6,480 bases of DNA, taken from the NCBI GenBank assembly GCA_025923175.1, contig JAICGL010000241.1, forward strand, positions 1-6,480, given 5' to 3'. The notes under the pieces are model-generated. The model ran no database searches, was not told the DNA's origin, and saw nothing but the letters and a program-made list of their open reading frames with translations. Source of the stretch: Acidimicrobiia bacterium. Its GTDB lineage: Bacteria > Actinomycetota > Acidimicrobiia > IMCC26256 > BP-133. The first letter of the stretch is position 1; every line of letters starts with the position of its first letter. The position numbers and the translations under genes were made by a program. Below are positions 1-4,907 of this stretch, in pieces.

Positions 1-622
1 CGACGGCGGCCTTCTCGACCTGCTCGGCCCGCTTGAGGCGAACCGACCGGCGCGGGCCGGCGGCCCGGGGGACCACACCGGTGTCACTCCAGTCTCCGTC
101 GCCGGAGTCGAACGCCGCTCTGGCTTTCTGCTGGTTGTAGAAGTAGATGCCGAGCCAGCCCACGACCACCACCAGGAAGAGGCCGAAGATCACGCCGCCA
201 ATGGGAAACCCCGAGTTTCCAGTCCTCGTGCTGCTGCTCGGAGTGCCGGAGTAGTCGTAGGGCGTGGTGTTGGTGCTCCCGCCGGAGTAACCCCCACCGG
301 TGTAGCCGCCGGAGGTTGTTCTGGTGGTGCCCGACGAGCCGCCGGAGTATGAGCCGCCGGAGGTGGTCCTCGAACCGCCCGAGTACGACCCGCCGGAGGT
401 CGTCCTCGACCCCCCGGAGTACGACCCGCCGGAGGTGGTCCTCGACCCGCCGGAGTACGACCCGCCGGACTTGGTCCCGGAGGAGCCCCCGCCGCTCTTG
501 TAGCCGCCGGTGCCGCCCCCAGGCGCAGCCCAGGCCGAGCCGGCCGTCAGGAGCAGAGCCGCCCCCAGTGCCACTGCCGGCAGAACCCATCGCGGTCGAT
601 GCGCTTGCCCGCCAGTCGCCAT
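1..622 (-). CDS. Secreted/membrane-anchored Gly-Ser-Tyr-rich repeat protein (5' part, runs off the left edge)
   Basis: An open frame of 207 codons runs from ATG 622 to the window edge without a stop. Residues 1-32 form a signal peptide: a short Arg-containing N-region, a hydrophobic core (VLPAVALGAALLL) and an SAWA|AP cleavage site. Residues 33-138 are a low-complexity Gly/Ser/Thr/Tyr tract containing 12-residue tandem repeats. Residues about 139-162 form one hydrophobic membrane segment (FPIGGVIFGLFLVVVVGWLG). Residues 163-207 are polar and then basic (RRSVRLKRAEQVEK), so the continuing part is probably cytoplasmic. The start is preceded by GGGGAGG four bases upstream. The coherent order of signal peptide, repeat tract and membrane helix shows this frame is real, although longer ORFs lie in the other minus frames. 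Function is unknown. Some bacterial proteins with a Gly/Ser-rich tract followed by a helix carry DUF1517 further on; that is only a guess because the C-terminal part is missing. Confidence 0.82.
   Translation of the reverse strand, partial: MATGGQAHRPRWVLPAVALGAALLLTAGSAWAAPGGGTGGYKSGGGSSGTKSGGSYSGGSRTTSGGSYSGGSRTTSGGSYSGGSRTTSGGSYSGGSSGTTRTTSGGYTGGGYSGGSTNTTPYDYSGTPSSSTRTGNSGFPIGGVIFGLFLVVVVGWLGIYFYNQQKARAAFDSGDGDWSDTGVVPRAAGPRRSVRLKRAEQVEKAAV
314..469 (-). repeat. 36-bp tandem repeat encoding SGGSYSGGSRTT
   Basis: Three contiguous 36-bp units (469-362) encode identical 12-residue units, SGGSYSGGSRTT, at residues 52-87 of the minus-strand protein. A fourth, diverged unit (361-314) carries a four-residue insertion (SGGSYSGGSSGTTRTT). 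Units 1 and 2 differ at two bases, as do units 1 and 3, and every difference is synonymous. This suggests fairly recent duplication with the amino-acid sequence kept. The tract is probably a flexible extracytoplasmic linker or stalk. It also produces artefactual Arg-rich repeats in the other frames. Confidence 0.85.
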
Positions 623-834
623 CGGACCTCCCCAGGGAGCCGCCGGGTGTCCATCGGCCGTGATGAACTCCGCCCACCGGACCATCTCCGGGTTGGAGCG
701 TAACGTCGGTCCGATTCGGCTGTCTCGCGAATAAAGCGACTGAAAACACCGATTATTGGTATGGAACGCCACACTTACAGCCCCGACGGTCGAATCGGTT
801 CGTAACCCGGCCGCGGGCCCGCGAAAATGGGGGA
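623..834. other. Divergent intergenic region
   Basis: These 212 bp separate the minus-strand membrane-protein gene from the plus-strand DUF503 gene, so promoters are expected in both directions. An AT-richer island at about 729-762 stands out from the GC-rich surroundings. For the leftward gene, AATAAT (minus strand, plus positions 757-752) matches a -10 consensus at five of six bases, but its -35 (CTGTAA) is poor. No C-terminal piece of infB and no terminator hairpin is visible. The promoter assignment is tentative. Confidence 0.4.
823..828 (+). promoter_or_regulatory. Possible -10 element for a leaderless DUF503 transcript
   Basis: GAAAAT at 823-828 matches TATAAT at four of six positions, including the key second A and final T. 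It lies exactly where a -10 would sit if transcription began at the GTG start codon at 835. The -35 zone (TCGTAA, 800-805) is weak. Leaderless transcripts are common in actinobacteria. This is a positional inference from one weak hexamer. Confidence 0.25.
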
Positions 835-1128
835 GTGCACGCGGCCGCTCTGCGTTTCGACCTGCATGTGCCGGCCAGCCGGTCCCTCAAGGCCAAGCGC
901 GCCGCCGTTCGACCGATCGTTGACACGCTGCGACACCGCTACCACGTCTCGGTGGCCGAGATCGACCATCAGGACCTGTGGCAGCGGGCCGCCATCGCCG
1001 TGGCGGTGGTGGCAGAGAGCAAACATCACCTCACCGAGGTGCTCGACACGTTGGAGCGGTTTGTCCGGTCGGCGCCCGACGTCGAGGTGATCGATACGAC
1101 GGCCGCCTACCTGGAGCCGGAGGAGTGA
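835..1128 (+). CDS. DUF503 family protein (YlxP-like)
   Basis: This 97-residue protein has the family's two hallmark motifs: SLKAKR at residues 17-22 and VSVAEIDHQDLWQR at residues 38-51. It also has the alternating beta-alpha pattern of this small ferredoxin-like fold, and its length is normal for the family. Members, called YlxP in Bacillus, are usually encoded between infB and rbfA. Their biochemical role is not settled, though the neighbourhood suggests ribosome maturation or translation. The start is GTG 835, the only in-frame start that keeps the first strand (HAAALRFDLHVP) intact. The G-rich stretch GGGGGA ends directly against this GTG, too close for a normal ribosome binding site, so translation may be leaderless. 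The ATG at 827 is in another frame. The stop lies one base before the rbfA start, so the genes are probably co-transcribed. The family call is firm; the function is not known. Confidence 0.9.
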   Translation: MHAAALRFDLHVPASRSLKAKRAAVRPIVDTLRHRYHVSVAEIDHQDLWQRAAIAVAVVAESKHHLTEVLDTLERFVRSAPDVEVIDTTAAYLEPEE

Positions 1129-1129
1129 C

Positions 1130-1516
1130 ATGACCCACGCCAGCCGCCGCTACGAGCGCACCGCCCGGGTCAACGAGGTTGTCCGGGAGGTCCTGGCCGA
1201 CGAGCTGGAGCGTCTCTCCGACACGCGCCTCGGGTTTGTCACGGTCACCGGCGTCGAGGTCACACCCGATCTGCGCCAGGCCACCGTCTACTATTCGGCG
1301 CTCGCCCCGGCCCGGAGCGATGCTGAGGCGGTGGCTGAGGCGGCGAAGAAGACGGCTGCGGCCCTGCGGGAGGCAACCCCCCACCTGCAGGCCGAGATCA
1401 ACCGGCAGGTCCGCATGAAGTACACGCCACACCTTGTATTCCGGGAGGACCCGGCGATCAGGACGGGGGAGCGGGTGGACGAGATCCTCCGCCAGCTCCA
1501 CTCGGAGGACGAGTGA
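1130..1516 (+). CDS. rbfA: Ribosome-binding factor A
   Basis: RbfA is a small KH-like protein that binds the immature 30S subunit near helix 1 of 16S rRNA. It is needed for late 30S maturation and for cold adaptation. The 128-residue product shows the family pattern throughout: RVNEVVREVLADELERL at residues 13-29, DTRLGFVTVTGVEVTPDL at residues 31-48, the signature DLRQATVYYS at residues 47-56, then a helical AEAAKKTAAALR region and the C-terminal KYTPHLVFREDP...GERVDEIL. The length is typical for actinobacteria. ATG 1130 is preceded by GGAGGAG (1119-1125) inside the end of the DUF503 gene, four bases away. The 3' end overlaps the next gene by four bases (GTGA), consistent with translational coupling. 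Nothing is unusual in the sequence. Confidence 0.96.
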   Translation: MTHASRRYERTARVNEVVREVLADELERLSDTRLGFVTVTGVEVTPDLRQATVYYSALAPARSDAEAVAEAAKKTAAALREATPHLQAEINRQVRMKYTPHLVFREDPAIRTGERVDEILRQLHSEDE

Positions 1517-2496
1517 ACGATCATTCCGACAGCAGACGACAACTCGAGGAGGACCTGGCTACCGCCGCCGCGCTGATCAGCGCCGCCGACCAGGTCGCCC
1601 TGGCCTGCCACGTCGCCCCCGACGGCGACGCCTTGGGCTCGATGCTGGCGCTCCACCACGTGTTGCTGGCCGGCGGGCGCAACTCCGTCGCCGGCTTCGC
1701 CGGCACGCAGGTGACCGGGCCCCACTACCGGGAGCTGCCCGGCCTCGACCTCCTGACCGACCCGCTTGACTACCCGGCCGAGCCCGACGTGATGGTGACT
1801 CTCGACTGCGGATCGATGGGGCGCCTCGGCGACCTGGCCATCAACGCCAAGGCGGCCAAGGAGCTCATCGTCGTCGACCACCACGTGTCGAACAACCGGT
1901 TCGGCTCCATCCATCTCGTCGATCCCGCCGCGGCCGCCAGCTCCGTGGTGGTCGCCCGCCTCATCGACGCCCTCGGGCTCCCACTCAGCCACGACGCCGC
2001 CGTCTGCCTCTACGCCGGCCTGGTCTGCGACACGGGCCGCTTCCAGTACGAGAGCACCGGCACCGAGGCCTTCGAACTCGCCCGGCGCCTCCTGGAGTTC
2101 GACGTCCCCATCGCACGCCTGAACCGTGTCCTCTTCGAGGAGCACAGCCTCGCCTACCTGCGCCTGGTCGGCGACGTGCTCGGCCGGGCCGAGCTGGTGG
2201 CCAACAAGAGCTTCATCTGGGCCGCCATCACGGAGGCGGACCTCGCCGGATACGGCGTCACCCTCGAAGAGACCGAGGGGTTGATCGACTTCGTCCGCCA
2301 GGCCAAGGAGGCCGAGGTGTCCTGCGTCCTGAAGGAGGTCGAGGGCCACGTCCGTGTGAGCCTTCGCTCCATGGGGCACGTCGATGTCTCCGCCGTCGCC
2401 ACCCGCTTCGGCGGCGGCGGGCACCGCTACGCGGCCGGGTTCACGACCAACGACCCCGTCCTGTCGGTGGTGGAGTCGATCGTCCAGGCGCTCTGA
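1513..2496 (+). CDS. nrnA: DHH/DHHA1 phosphoesterase, NrnA-like oligoribonuclease / pAp phosphatase
   Basis: The 327-residue protein carries all metal-binding motifs of the DHH superfamily. These are HVAPDGDALGS (H33, D37, D39), LDCGS (D98), VVDHH (D122-H124) and GLVCDTGRF (D173). The C-terminal DHHA1 substrate-binding domain ends with the glycine loop GGGGH at residues 300-304. Family members degrade RNA oligonucleotides of two to a few residues and dephosphorylate pAp. The mycobacterial relative Rv2837c, also in an rbfA-truB neighbourhood, hydrolyses cyclic di-AMP and pApA. I cannot tell from sequence which activity dominates here. The enzyme should be cytoplasmic and Mn-dependent. GTG 1513 overlaps the rbfA stop by four bases and is preceded by GGAGG at 1504-1508. 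Co-location with pnp is functionally sensible, since PNPase leaves short oligonucleotides that such an enzyme can finish. Confidence 0.92.
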   Translation: MNDHSDSRRQLEEDLATAAALISAADQVALACHVAPDGDALGSMLALHHVLLAGGRNSVAGFAGTQVTGPHYRELPGLDLLTDPLDYPAEPDVMVTLDCGSMGRLGDLAINAKAAKELIVVDHHVSNNRFGSIHLVDPAAAASSVVVARLIDALGLPLSHDAAVCLYAGLVCDTGRFQYESTGTEAFELARRLLEFDVPIARLNRVLFEEHSLAYLRLVGDVLGRAELVANKSFIWAAITEADLAGYGVTLEETEGLIDFVRQAKEAEVSCVLKEVEGHVRVSLRSMGHVDVSAVATRFGGGGHRYAAGFTTNDPVLSVVESIVQAL

Positions 2497-2501
2497 CCCG
2501 C

Positions 2502-3437
2502 ATGACGGGCGAGGCGGCCGGGCAGGGCGGTGCCACGGACGGGCTCGTAGTCGTCGACAAGCCTGCCGGCTGCACCTCGCACGACGTCGTGGCGCGGCTG
2601 CGGCGCATCTACGGGCTGCGGCGGGTGGGTCACGCCGGCACGCTCGACCCTGACGCCACCGGTGTCCTCCTGGTTGGCCTCGGACGGGCCACCCGGCTCC
2701 TGCGCTTCCTCACCGAGACCGGGAAGGTCTACCGGGGCGAGGTCGCCTTCGGGGTGGCCACCGACACCCTCGACGCCGCCGGCGCCGAGACCGCTCGCCA
2801 GCCGATGCCTGCCCTGACCGCCGACGACCTCGACGCCGTCGTGCCCCGGTTCCTCGGCACGATCTCCCAGGTACCGCCCATGGTCTCGGCCATCAAGGTC
2901 GAGGGCCGGCGGCTGCACGAGCGGGCCCGGGCAGGTGAGGTCGTCGAACGGGCCCCCCGGACCGTGCACATCGACCGGATCGACGTCGAGGCGTTCACCC
3001 CCGGAGAGTTTCCCCGGGCCCAGCTGCTGGTGGAATGCGGCAGCGGCACCTACATCCGGAGTCTGGCCGCCGATCTCGGCGAAGCTGTCGGGGGATGCGC
3101 CCACCTGGCCTGTTTGCGCCGTCTGCGCGTCGGGCCGTTCGCCGTCGAGGAGGCCCGGACCCTGGAGGAGATCGCCGAGAGCCCTGCCAAGCTCGTCCTG
3201 CCGATGGTCGAAGCGGTCCGCCACCTGCCCCGCATCGACGTCGACGGGGAAACCGCCCGGGGCGTCACCCACGGCGCCGTCTTCCCCGTGACGGCCCTCG
3301 ACGCCGACACGACCGGCCCCTTCGCCGTCGTCGGGCCCGATGACCGGCTGCTGGCCCTGTATCAGAAGGGCCGGGCGGCGGCCCGGCCGCTCGTGGTGCT
3401 GCCAGGAGCTGGAGACAGCACCGGAGGCGGGGGCTGA
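2502..3437 (+). CDS. truB: tRNA pseudouridine(55) synthase TruB
   Basis: TruB converts U55 to pseudouridine in the T-loop of most tRNAs and also acts as a tRNA chaperone. The 311-residue product has every family landmark: GLVVVDKPAGCTSHDVV at residues 14-30, and the catalytic loop GHAGTLDPDATG at residues 43-54, with D49 the nucleophilic aspartate. These are followed by the YRGEVAFGVATDTLDAAG strand, QVPPMVSAIKVEGRRLHERAR from residue 123, and CGSGTYIRSLAADLG from residue 179. A C-terminal PUA-like segment (RGVTHGAVFP...RLLALYQKG) completes it. ATG 2502 lies five bases after the previous stop. The bases just before it (CTGACCCGC) contain no purine-rich ribosome binding site, so translation probably depends on ribosomes finishing the preceding gene. 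No earlier in-frame start is possible without entering that gene. The identification is secure. Confidence 0.97.
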   Translation: MTGEAAGQGGATDGLVVVDKPAGCTSHDVVARLRRIYGLRRVGHAGTLDPDATGVLLVGLGRATRLLRFLTETGKVYRGEVAFGVATDTLDAAGAETARQPMPALTADDLDAVVPRFLGTISQVPPMVSAIKVEGRRLHERARAGEVVERAPRTVHIDRIDVEAFTPGEFPRAQLLVECGSGTYIRSLAADLGEAVGGCAHLACLRRLRVGPFAVEEARTLEEIAESPAKLVLPMVEAVRHLPRIDVDGETARGVTHGAVFPVTALDADTTGPFAVVGPDDRLLALYQKGRAAARPLVVLPGAGDSTGGGG

Positions 3438-3445
3438 ACCCGGCC

Positions 3446-4387
3446 ATGCACGTCGTCAGGAATCTGGACGCCTGCCCCGATCTGCCCGGATCGGTGGTCA
3501 CCATCGGCGCCTTCGATGGCATCCACCTCGGCCACCAGGCGCTGCTCCGGCAGGTCCGGGAGAAGGGCGTCGAGCGGGGGCTCCCGACCGCCCTCGTCAC
3601 ATTCGACCGCCACCCGGCCCAGGTGGTGCGGCCCGAGACGGCTCCCAAGCTCCTCACCAACCTCGACCAGAGGCTCGAACTTCTCGAGGCGACGGGGCTC
3701 GTCGACCAGGCCGTCGTCCTCACCTTCGACGACGACCGCCGCCAGGAATCCGCGGAGAACTTCGTGACCGAGGTGCTGCGCGGTTGCCTCCGGGCCCGCC
3801 TCGTGGTGGTCGGCGCCGACTTCCACTTCGGCAACGCCCGCCGGGGCAACGTCGCTCTCCTGGAGCGGATGGGGCGCGACCTCGGCTTCGACGTCGTCGG
3901 CATCGAGCTCGTGAGCAATCCCGGCGAGGTTACCTACTCCTCCACGCTCGTCCGCCGGCGCCTGGCCGACGGCGACGTCCGGGGGGCAGCCGAGATCCTC
4001 GGCCGGGTCCACGAGGTGCGGGGCACGGTGGTGGAGGGCGACCGCCGGGGACGGGAGCTGGGCTTCCCGACGGCCAACGTCGCCGTCCCCGAGGAGATCT
4101 GCCTGCCGGCGGCCGGGATCTACGCCGGTACGTTCACCGGCTCCGACGGGGTCGAACGGCCCGCCGCCCTGTCGCTCGGCCGGCGCCCCACCTTCTACAC
4201 CGACCAGCCCTACCTGCTGCTCGAGGCCTACCTGCTCGACTTCGAGGGCGATCTCTACGGCCAGACGGCCGCCGTCGGGTTCGTCGACCGGATCCGGGCC
4301 GAGGAACGGTTCGACTCGGTCGACGCCCTGGTGGCCGCCATGCACCGCGATATCGAGGCCGTCCGCCGGGTGCTCGAACCCCGCTAG
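3446..4387 (+). CDS. ribF: Bifunctional riboflavin kinase / FMN adenylyltransferase (FAD synthetase)
   Basis: RibF phosphorylates riboflavin to FMN and then adenylates FMN to FAD in the cytoplasm. The N-terminal adenylyltransferase domain (about residues 1-155) shows the nucleotidyltransferase motif GAFDGIHLGH at residues 21-30, FDRHPAQVVRPE, and VVGADFHFG around residues 121-129. A linker with SSTLVRRRLADGDV from residue 165 follows. The C-terminal kinase domain has GTVVEGDRRGRELGFPTANV (GFPTAN at 206-211), PAAGIYAGTF, SLGRRPTF and the final LDFEGDLYG...RIRAEERFDSVDALVAAMHRDIEAVRRVL. The length of 313 residues is normal for the bifunctional form. ATG 3446 follows the truB stop by eight bases. 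A purine-rich stretch (GGAGGCGGGGG, 3422-3432) overlaps the truB end at a rather long distance of 13 bases. In many actinobacteria ribF sits between truB and rpsO, as here. Confidence 0.97.
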   Translation: MHVVRNLDACPDLPGSVVTIGAFDGIHLGHQALLRQVREKGVERGLPTALVTFDRHPAQVVRPETAPKLLTNLDQRLELLEATGLVDQAVVLTFDDDRRQESAENFVTEVLRGCLRARLVVVGADFHFGNARRGNVALLERMGRDLGFDVVGIELVSNPGEVTYSSTLVRRRLADGDVRGAAEILGRVHEVRGTVVEGDRRGRELGFPTANVAVPEEICLPAAGIYAGTFTGSDGVERPAALSLGRRPTFYTDQPYLLLEAYLLDFEGDLYGQTAAVGFVDRIRAEERFDSVDALVAAMHRDIEAVRRVLEPR

Positions 4388-4391
4388 CGAA

Positions 4392-4400
4392 TGGTAGGCT
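4392..4400 (+). promoter_or_regulatory. Extended -10 promoter candidate for rpsO
   Basis: TGGTAGGCT contains the -10 hexamer TAGGCT (TANNNT type, common in actinobacterial sigma-70 promoters) preceded by the TGn extension. It begins five bases after the ribF stop and would place the transcript start near 4407. No good -35 is visible (the best is TCGAAC at 4374-4379, spacing 15), which is usual for extended -10 promoters. A separate rpsO promoter is expected from the Streptomyces rpsO-pnp operon. Confidence 0.45.
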
Positions 4401-4406
4401 CGGCAG

Positions 4407-4492
4407 TCGCCGCAGCCGCGGCTGCGATTCTGACGCGCAAATCCAACCCCCGACCCCGACGGCCCGTCGGCCGGAAGAGAACGAATCTGACG
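4407..4492 (+). promoter_or_regulatory. Structured rpsO leader (candidate S15 autoregulatory RNA)
   Basis: The roughly 86-nt leader contains a perfect 16-bp palindrome at 4411-4426, which folds as a 6-bp stem with a CGCG loop. A second hairpin at 4456-4470 (stem CCGACG with CGUCGG, loop GCC) lies three bases upstream of the purine-rich GGAAGAGA (4473-4480). Near-identical 11-mers occur at 4425-4435 and 4482-4492, the second abutting the ATG. S15 represses its own mRNA through leader structures in several phyla, with unrelated RNA architectures. Whether this leader binds S15 is inference. Confidence 0.4.
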
Positions 4493-4750
4493 ATGCAAGA
4501 CACCTCCGCCACGATCAGCGAACACCGCCTCCACGAGACCGACACCGGCTCTCCGGAGGTACAGATCGCGCTCCTCACCGAGCGGATCAACATGCTCACG
4601 ACGCACCTGAAGGTCCACAAGAAGGACCATCACTCACGTCGAGGGCTCTTGATGCTGGTCGGTCGGAGGCGTCGCCTGCTCGATTACCTCCGGCGCAACG
4701 ACGTCGAGAGGTACCGGGCGCTCATCGCCAGGCTCGGCCTCCGCCGGTAA
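4493..4750 (+). CDS. rpsO: 30S ribosomal protein S15
   Basis: S15 is a primary binding protein of the central domain of 16S rRNA and forms a bridge to the 50S subunit. The 85-residue product carries the classic S15 sequence: HETDTGSPEVQIALLTERINMLTTHLKVHKKDHHSRRGLLMLVGRRRRLLDYL and the C-terminal RYRALIARLGLRR. This covers the conserved residues that contact the three-way junction and the GU/GC site of helix 22. It is slightly shorter than the usual 88-89 residues, the difference lying in the variable N-terminus. I chose ATG 4493. A frame extension back to 4391 would add 34 residues (Ala-rich, then Arg/Pro-rich) unlike any S15 and would absorb the leader hairpins. The ribosome binding site is weak (GGAAGAGA, 12 bases upstream), which fits an autoregulated gene. 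A strong hairpin follows immediately after the stop. Confidence 0.96.
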   Translation: MQDTSATISEHRLHETDTGSPEVQIALLTERINMLTTHLKVHKKDHHSRRGLLMLVGRRRRLLDYLRRNDVERYRALIARLGLRR

Positions 4751-4757
4751 CGACCAT

Positions 4758-4790
4758 TCGAGGAGCGGCTTGCCGCTCCTCGATCTGTTT
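4758..4790 (+). terminator. Terminator-like hairpin after rpsO
   Basis: Eight bases after the rpsO stop, TCGAGGAGCGG (4758-4768) pairs perfectly with CCGCTCCTCGA (4773-4783). This gives an 11-bp stem closed by CUUG, an especially stable tetraloop. The downstream tract (TCTGTTT) has five T in seven, a poor U-run. It is therefore likely to terminate only partly, to stall polymerase, or to protect the 3' end of rpsO mRNA after processing, allowing readthrough into pnp. Confidence 0.65.
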
Positions 4791-4804
4791 GCGGCGGCGG
4801 CCCG

Positions 4805-4857
4805 TCGGTTGTCAGTCGCCATCTTCCGGATCCGCCGACCCGGAGGCTGACAACTGA
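4805..4857 (+). promoter_or_regulatory. Long two-part hairpin in the pnp leader (candidate RNase III/PNPase control site)
   Basis: TCGGTTGTCAG (4805-4815) pairs with CTGACAACTGA (4847-4857) over 11 bp with a single G-U. Above a seven-base one-sided bulge (4816-4822), CTTCCGG (4823-4829) pairs with CCGGAGG (4840-4846), leaving a ten-base loop. An alternative 7-bp pairing, CGGAGGC (4841-4847) with GCCTCCG (4866-4872), competes with both stems. A further small hairpin (4874-4878 with 4886-4890) lies next to the pnp ribosome binding site. In E. coli and Streptomyces, a hairpin between rpsO and pnp is cut by RNase III. Equivalence here is inferred from position and shape. Confidence 0.5.
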
Positions 4858-4907
4858 GAACCGACGCCTCCGCCGCTCGATGCAAGAGCGACGAGAGGAG
4901 CAGTTCC

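Noticed and set aside
316..663. 115-residue plus-strand open frame rich in Arg and Ser repeats
   Set aside because: It is the antisense reading of the repeat tract. Its composition is an artefact of GC-rich repeats, and it has no ribosome binding site or recognisable domain.
84..749. 221-residue minus-strand open frame with LRRVVLR-type repeats
   Set aside because: It is an out-of-frame reading of the 36-bp DNA repeats. The adjacent minus frame from 622 has a signal peptide, Gly-Ser repeats and a membrane helix in a sensible order.
1291..2424. 377-residue minus-strand open frame
   Set aside because: It lies antisense to rbfA and the DHH phosphoesterase, whose motifs are complete. Long antisense frames are expected at this GC content.
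3369..3388. 8-bp GC hairpin (GGCCGGGC / GCCCGGCC) near the end of truB
   Set aside because: It lies inside well-conserved coding sequence with no U-tract, and is explained by Gly/Arg/Ala codons.
4391..4492. 34-residue N-terminal extension of S15
   Set aside because: Low-complexity Ala and Arg/Pro sequence not found in S15 proteins. ATG 4493 gives the normal family start, and the upstream DNA looks like a leader.
4809..4852. -35-like TTGTCA (4809-4814) and CTGACA (4847-4852) as pnp promoters
   Set aside because: Neither has a TANNNT -10 at 16-18 bases. Both are better explained as the two arms of the long hairpin.
3340..4857. 505-residue plus-strand open frame
   Set aside because: It is an Arg/Pro/Gly-rich shifted frame over ribF, rpsO and the spacer, with no family features.
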